DNA from: Stereum hirsutum FP-91666 SS1
Lineage: Eukaryota; Basidiomycota; Agaricomycetes; Russulales; Stereaceae
Assembly: GCF_000264905.1 (NCBI RefSeq)
Contig: NW_006763132.1
Coordinates: 1,217,503-1,281,502, forward strand
DNA: 64,000 nt
Direction: 5' to 3'
Shown here piece after piece: positions 59,208-64,000 of the stretch (position 1 is the first letter of the stretch; each line of letters begins with the position of its first letter). Made by a program: the position numbers and the translations under genes. The notes below the pieces were generated by a model, which saw nothing but the letters and a program-made list of their open reading frames with translations, was not told the DNA's origin and made no database searches.

Positions 59208-60937
59208 ATGGCGGATGACGATTTCGACCTCTATGGTGAAGATGACAGCTTTAAGCCAAACATCGATCTCCATGTGAGTTCGCCCTCCACGCAGCTTTCA
59301 TCCGCTCGTACTGACCAGACTTCGCTTTTCCGCCGTCACAGATAGACCTAGACGAGTCGTTTGAATCCGACACACAGGAAGAGGAAAAGAAGCCTGCCTC
59401 GCCTGTAGTAGGGAGCAAACGTCCAAGGGAGGAAGACAACGACCTACCCGACAACGTACCCGATATCAACGACCAGATCGAACAGAAAATCGCCACTGTG
59501 TCCGACTCCAACTCAAATTCCGGACCACACATGAATGGAAACTATGGCGGCCGGAACATGGGCGCTGGTATGGGTGCGGGCGGTGCGGGTACTAATGATG
59601 CACTCTATGTCGGAGATCTGCAATGGGTCCGTATATTCCTGCCTACGTATCATGGTGGCGTTCTTCTTTGGACTTTGTATTCACGTTTGCTCTTTTCTTG
59701 TCGTGACAACTATATCTCCCTTCGTCTGGTTTTCGTTCGGACGCACAGTGGACTACGGACGAAGACCTCCGGAAAGTAGCACTGAACGTCAACGTCACGG
59801 TTGATCACAAGGACATCACCTTCTCGGAACATAAGGTCAACGGCAAGAGCAAAGGGTACACATTAGCATCCTCTAGTTTGCCTTCTATCTTTTGACCGCG
59901 ACACATCCACAGTGTGGCCTACATCGAATGTGGAAGCCATGAAAATGCTCTCGCCTTGAAGAACTGGCTTGATAACAAGTGCGTATTCCTCTACGACCAT
60001 TCGACGCTACTCTTCATGCTCATATTCTGACCTGCCCAACAGTGACTTCCAAAATCGTCGTGCGAACGCCAACTTAACCAGCTCTGCTCAGGGTAATCCT
60101 TTCCGTACGCTCCCGAAAGGTATGTACTTTGTTCGTAGGTCACGTCGACAAACCCTGCTGACACCTTCATCCTCAAATAGAGCCACCTCCTCGAGACCAA
60201 CGCAACCAAAACAATATGGGAGGCGGTAACATGAATCGTGGCGGTGGCAACTTCCGTGGAGGAGGTGGAGGAGGTGGCGGTGGTGGAAGCGGTGGCGGAG
60301 GTGGAGGTGGAGGCAACCATGTAGGCGGTATGAACAATAATGGCATGGCCATGCAAAACATGAATGGGGGTGGCGGCATGAACATGCGTGGCGGAGGCAT
60401 GATGGGCGGTATGATGCGTGGTGGTATGCCCGGTGTGATGGCAGGTATGGGTATGGGAGGTATGGGGATGGGAATGGGCATGGGCATGGGTGGTATGGGT
60501 GGCATGGGCTTCGTCGGTGGTGGTCGTGGGGGCATGATACCACAGGGCCCCAGGGGCGGCATGATGAACGGTGGATTCGCTGGTCGCGGGGGGATGATGG
60601 GTGGAATGGGTACGGTCTCTTAGTTCTTCCTCTTTTCTTTTTTCTCCCGCAAGTCCTTCCAAGTCACTCCTTGTAATATCTCACCCCTGTATCGCATCCC
60701 GAGCCGAGCCATGTTGTACGCTGAACTGTGTTTGTTGATACCCTCGGTTGTTTTTTTTTTGTATTTTTAGGTGGAATGGGAATGATGCCTGGCATGATGG
60801 GCGGCGGGCGAGGTGGCTTCAACAATGTCCAGGGACACTTCAATCCGGCATTTATGCAAAACGCACAAGGCGCTGGACAGTATGGACCAAATGGACCAGA
60901 CGGGCCACGTAAAAGGTTCAAGCTCGACGATTCATAG
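59208..60937 (+). CDS. CPSF6-like RRM protein (3'-end processing)
   Basis: Seven exons: 59208-59273, 59342-59626, 59749-59855, 59913-59978, 60043-60119, 60181-60609 and 60771-60937, giving 398 residues. An acidic N-terminus ([20 protein letters not shown]) leads to an RRM at about residues 106-190: [80 protein letters not shown]. The WWTTDEDL and NG-KSKG blocks resemble the CFIm68/CPSF6 RRM, which binds CFIm25 in mRNA polyadenylation. The rest is extreme Gly/Met low complexity ([12 protein letters not shown]) and ends in a basic [10 protein letters not shown] that may be a nuclear signal. Length and layout suit a fungal CPSF6/7 relative. Confidence 0.85.
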
Positions 60938-61622
60938 TCGGCTCTTCAAACCAGTTCGGACCAGGTCCAGGAGGATCTTGATCGGGTTTTCAGTTGGTTC
61001 CGTTGAGATCTTCGGGGTCCGCGAACGGCGAACGTCCTTTGTCTCTTCTCCGTCTGCGTCACCTCGACTGCTTTCTCTACCCATATTTGTTTTGGCACAT
61101 ACGTATGATGCGCTATCTGACCGTTGTCGTTTTTCTTTTGTCCTTGTTGTTTTCGAAGTCGTTGTTCTTTTTCCAGTCCCCTGCGCTATTCGCACATACA
61201 CGTCGTGTCCTCCATCTCATCACTCGCAAGGATCTGTGTCGGTGCTTGGGACGCATGTAATTACCGCGAAGGACACTGGGTTATCATAGTATACAATCGC
61301 AGTGTGTATATGGGGATCCTGGATCGTCTGTTATCGTTGCTGTCGTCGAGAATTTACGTCCGATAATGACGAGGGTAAATATAGGTAGAGAGCTAAGGTG
61401 AAGAGTGATAAATGTGGAGGCAATGCGTGATGGAAGAACAGGATATAAATGCGTGATCATTCGATAGGGATAGGGACTGGGAACAGACAAGAAGGCAAAG
61501 AATTGCGGGGAGACAGTAAAAACAAAACAGGTTCATATACATAGCGATGGACATACACTTTCCGGGGATACTTGACCTGATCCGCGACGGATAGTCCACG
61601 AGATAGAAAGGGTAGAATGACA
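60938..61622. other. Convergent intergenic region
   Basis: Nearly 700 bp between the stop codons of the CPSF6-like and Spt2 genes, pyrimidine-rich. It presumably holds two long 3' UTRs. No gene was seen. Confidence 0.5.
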
Positions 61623-63113
61623 TCAACCCCTTCGCTCGCGCTCAAGCTTGCGTCTGCGCTTCTCCTCTTCCCTCCGTTTCTCTTCCGCCTCGGCCTCCAG
61701 ATCTTCTTTCTTAGCCAATCGCGCACTAAAAAGCATGGGGCGTCAGTATAAAAAGCAGGTAAGAAGAATCCGTAAGACGAACCTTCGCGCTTCCTCCATT
61801 TCGACCTCTCTCGCGTCCACCTCCATATCCTCGTCATCACTGTATACGTCGCGCTGGACATAGGCCCCTCTGTCCTTTCCAAACAGCTTCCAGATCTCTG
61901 CACTGATGTCGTTTGCGGGCGAAGCCTGCGTGCGACGCTTCGATGGTGGAGGGGAAGGCGAATCCGACAAGGAGGGTGAGCGAGTACGTTTCTTATTGGA
62001 GGATTGGGGAGCGCGTTTGATGGAGGGAAGCTTGGAAGAAGATGGTGTGTTGCGAGAGGGTGCGGAGGGCCGGGATGTGCTGGCCAAGGAGGATTTGGAG
62101 TCTTGTTCCCGTCTGGCCAGAGAGCCGTTAGCTTTGGAAGAGACGGCGGTCTTGGTGGATGATGATCTGGCGAGCGACGGAGCTGAAGGTCTGGAAGATG
62201 CGGCACTGGACGCAGATTTCTTGGGAATGGGAGCAGCCATGGCAGATGAGGACGAAGTGGCAGTAGTAGGAAGTCTGGTCGCAGGTGGAGTACTGGTGCC
62301 CGACGCAGAGGGTGAAGCGGATGAATGGGGCCGTGTATGTGATTTGGGCTTCGTCCCGAACCAATTGTTGAACTCGCGTGCTTCATCACCATCGAGGACC
62401 TGGGAAGCCTTGGCCTTTGCACGGTCCTGCAGGATCTCGTCGATGGTACGGGTGTCGCGCTTGTTAACATTGAGCTTTGTCAGGGTATTAGGCATCGCAG
62501 CGAGCCGAGCACGAACGGAGCCGCCTGCGTCGGGAGATGAGAGCGCATGAGGATTTGACGGGGTGGCGAGGTCGATGGCTCCTCCTGGCAGGCGTGCTGC
62601 ATGCTTCCCGTACGATGAGGCCGCACCCGCGCGCTTTGACGAGGCTGCAGTCGAACGACGAAGCTCGAGCTGGAACTTACGTTCCCGTTTCTCCTGCCGA
62701 GTGAGCGCCATGGCACCAGAGCCGCCCTCACCGCCGTCGTCGTCGTCTTCATCGTCGGAGAGGTTCCTGCGCTTGGAAGACGGCCAGCGAGGGCCACCGT
62801 CCTTGCCGTGAGCCTTCTTGGGACCGTGAAGGAGAGACTGACGCTGTTCTTCCTCCCTGCGCTCCCTTTCCTTCTCCCTCGCGAGCCGATCCTGCTCTCG
62901 CTTCTCCTGTCGCTCTTTCTCCCGCCGCTGCTCTTCAAAGTGGCGCCGCCGCAACTTCTCCTCCAGTTCCTTCTCCTTCCTCTCCCGCTCCTCCTGCTGT
63001 TTTCGTTCCATCTCGGCCTTTCGTTCGCGCTCCTTGAGTCGCAACTCGACCTCGCGTGAAGAATGCTTTGTGTGAGCCTCGCTCAGCGCCATCAGTGCCG
63101 CGAAGCTATTCAT
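61623..63113 (-). CDS. SPT2: Chromatin protein Spt2
   Basis: Exons 63113-61783 and 61725-61623 give 477 residues. The N-terminal ~110 residues are a charged coiled-coil (MNSFAALMALSEAHTKHSSR, then a long run of Glu/Arg/Lys heptads). A disordered middle includes NLSDDEDDDDGGEGGSG and long Ser/Pro/Ala stretches. The C-terminal SPT2 domain is clear: SAEIWKLFGKDRGAYVQRDV, YSDDEDMEVDAREVEMEEAR, SARLAKKEDLEAEAEEKRRE and a basic end KRRRKLERERRG. Spt2 is an H3-H4 chaperone that acts in transcription elongation and rDNA silencing. The start at 63113 is preferred over 63158, which would add 15 hydrophobic residues not seen in the family. Confidence 0.9.
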
Positions 63114-63665
63114 CCCGCGATTGTGTGGTAGGAAGAGAACGAATAAATACAGCGACAATAACAGATAATGTGGAAAAACTCGTGAGTCTCTGCCAGCGGA
63201 GAGACAGCAGACAGCAGCAAGAGAGCGTAGAAGGGTAGGTAGGTGGTTGGGTCAAGGTGTGGTGAGGCTGTGAGCGCCACTCGGCGCGTGCAGTATTGGG
63301 CTTTGGCCTTGTTTGCGCGTGCCACGACAGCTCTTCGCTTATTCTGGCAAGACAATGACTGTGAGCCCGCATTTAGCAGGCGTCGATAGCTGAACATAAG
63401 CACTTTTGTATTTGTGTGCTAACAGTAGCGATCATGAAGAGAACGGAGTTAAAATCGGGCTCCTAAGTACTCGTTCTTTTTTGGTATCCAGACGATATGC
63501 ATGGCAGAAACATCCCCTGGAAATGATGATTGATCCGAAAAATAGTGAAAGAGTATAAACATGTGAATGCAGCGGGAGATATCTAAAGAATTGCATCCAT
63601 AAAAAAAGAAAGAACCAAGTGCTGGTTTGGGAAAAGTCGTAAGTCGTGAAACCGCACCAAGCCAC
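63114..63665. other. Intergenic region upstream of Spt2
   Basis: About 550 bp between the Spt2 start and the stop of the next minus-strand gene. No gene, repeat or RNA was recognised. Confidence 0.5.
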
Positions 63666-64000
63666 CTACTTCCTCCACACCTGCGTCGGGAGGGTCGTAG
63701 AGAACGCCACCGCCACACCAGAAGCTATTGTAAGCACAAGATAGACGAAATACCCGTTGAGAATTCCGTGCTTCATCGACAGCGAGAACAGCGAGTTTGC
63801 TGCGGCCGGGCCAATCGTTCTCATGACTGATGTACCGAGTTGGGCGATACCGTTCGTGGCACCGAGAGAGGCCTTGTTCGGGGATGAAGCGGCAATGAAA
63901 ATGAAGGAACATCCTAATCAAAAGCGCATGAGAATTGGTCTCGTGCCACGAGTTCGCGTTCCAACCAAAAGACGCACCATATGAGAGCGAGACAGCAATC
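63666..64000 (-). CDS. MFS transporter, C-terminal end only
   Basis: The last two exons, 64000-63978 and 63913-63666, join in phase 1 (IAVSLSYG, then CSFIFIAASSPNKASLGATN). The readable end continues GIAQLGTSVMRTIGPAAANS, LFSLSMKHGILNGYFVYLVL, TIASGVAVAFSTTLPTQVWR. The block SSPNKASLGATNGIAQ…RTIGPAAANSLFSLS is characteristic of a fungal MFS family related to yeast YCR023C and tetracycline-resistance-like exporters. The substrate is unknown. The 5' part lies outside the window. Confidence 0.75.

Noticed and set aside
59991..60662. 223-codon minus-strand frame rich in His/Thr
   Set aside because: Antisense of the Gly/Met repeat in the CPSF6-like gene; the His/Pro composition is a direct consequence.
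61457..62470. 337-codon minus-strand frame overlapping Spt2
   Set aside because: It is a frame-shifted shadow of the Spt2 gene, Pro-rich and without a family.

Overview
The window reads as a gene-dense stretch of a filamentous basidiomycete genome, most likely an Agaricomycete. Genes lie on both strands and are cut by many 45-120 bp GT-AG introns. Several families are typical of that group: F-box proteins with long non-conserved tails, a DUF6534 membrane protein, a fungal cyanase, a WOPR regulator and fungal cell-wall and lactose hydrolases. All exon models here were spliced by eye from the genomic sequence (donor, acceptor, phase and family fit); no search or alignment was run.

Layout. 1-2732 is a partial F-box protein on the minus strand. 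2733-10957 is an 8 kb gene-poor block with two degenerate tandem repeat arrays and only weak coding hints. 10958-17302 holds a Ser/Thr kinase, a DUF6534 seven-helix protein, a 147-bp MITE and the WD40 ribosome-assembly protein Sqt1/AAMP. 17605-28692 holds two F-box proteins flanking a SUMO-interacting-motif/RING-like protein, a tetraspanin and the COMPASS subunit Shg1. 29216-36896 is a compact housekeeping block: cyanase, SDH assembly factor 3, an aldo/keto reductase with a probable mitochondrial presequence, a DUF4604 protein and the ER sterol-homeostasis protein ARV1. 39129-40422 is a six-exon WOPR-domain transcription factor, with about 2.2 kb of open sequence downstream and 2.5 kb upstream. 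42965-51358 holds a secreted GH5 exo-beta-1,3-glucanase, a conserved polyQ/coiled protein, a probable non-autonomous Helitron and a large secreted GH35 beta-galactosidase. 51825-64000 holds TFIIH subunit Tfb2, a GIT1-type glycerophosphodiester permease, a CPSF6-like 3'-end processing RRM protein, the histone chaperone Spt2 and the C-terminus of an MFS transporter.

Functionally there is no operon-like cluster. Themes recur: chromatin and transcription (Shg1, Tfb2, Spt2, CPSF6-like, WOPR), ubiquitin/SUMO (three F-box proteins, the SIM/RING-like protein), mitochondrion (SDHAF3 and the aldo/keto reductase diverge from a 130-bp shared promoter), and wall or nutrient use (GH5, GH35, GIT1). The least expected items are the WOPR regulator in an apparently empty region, the Helitron terminus, the MITE, the split RING with SIMs, and two probable GC-AG introns.
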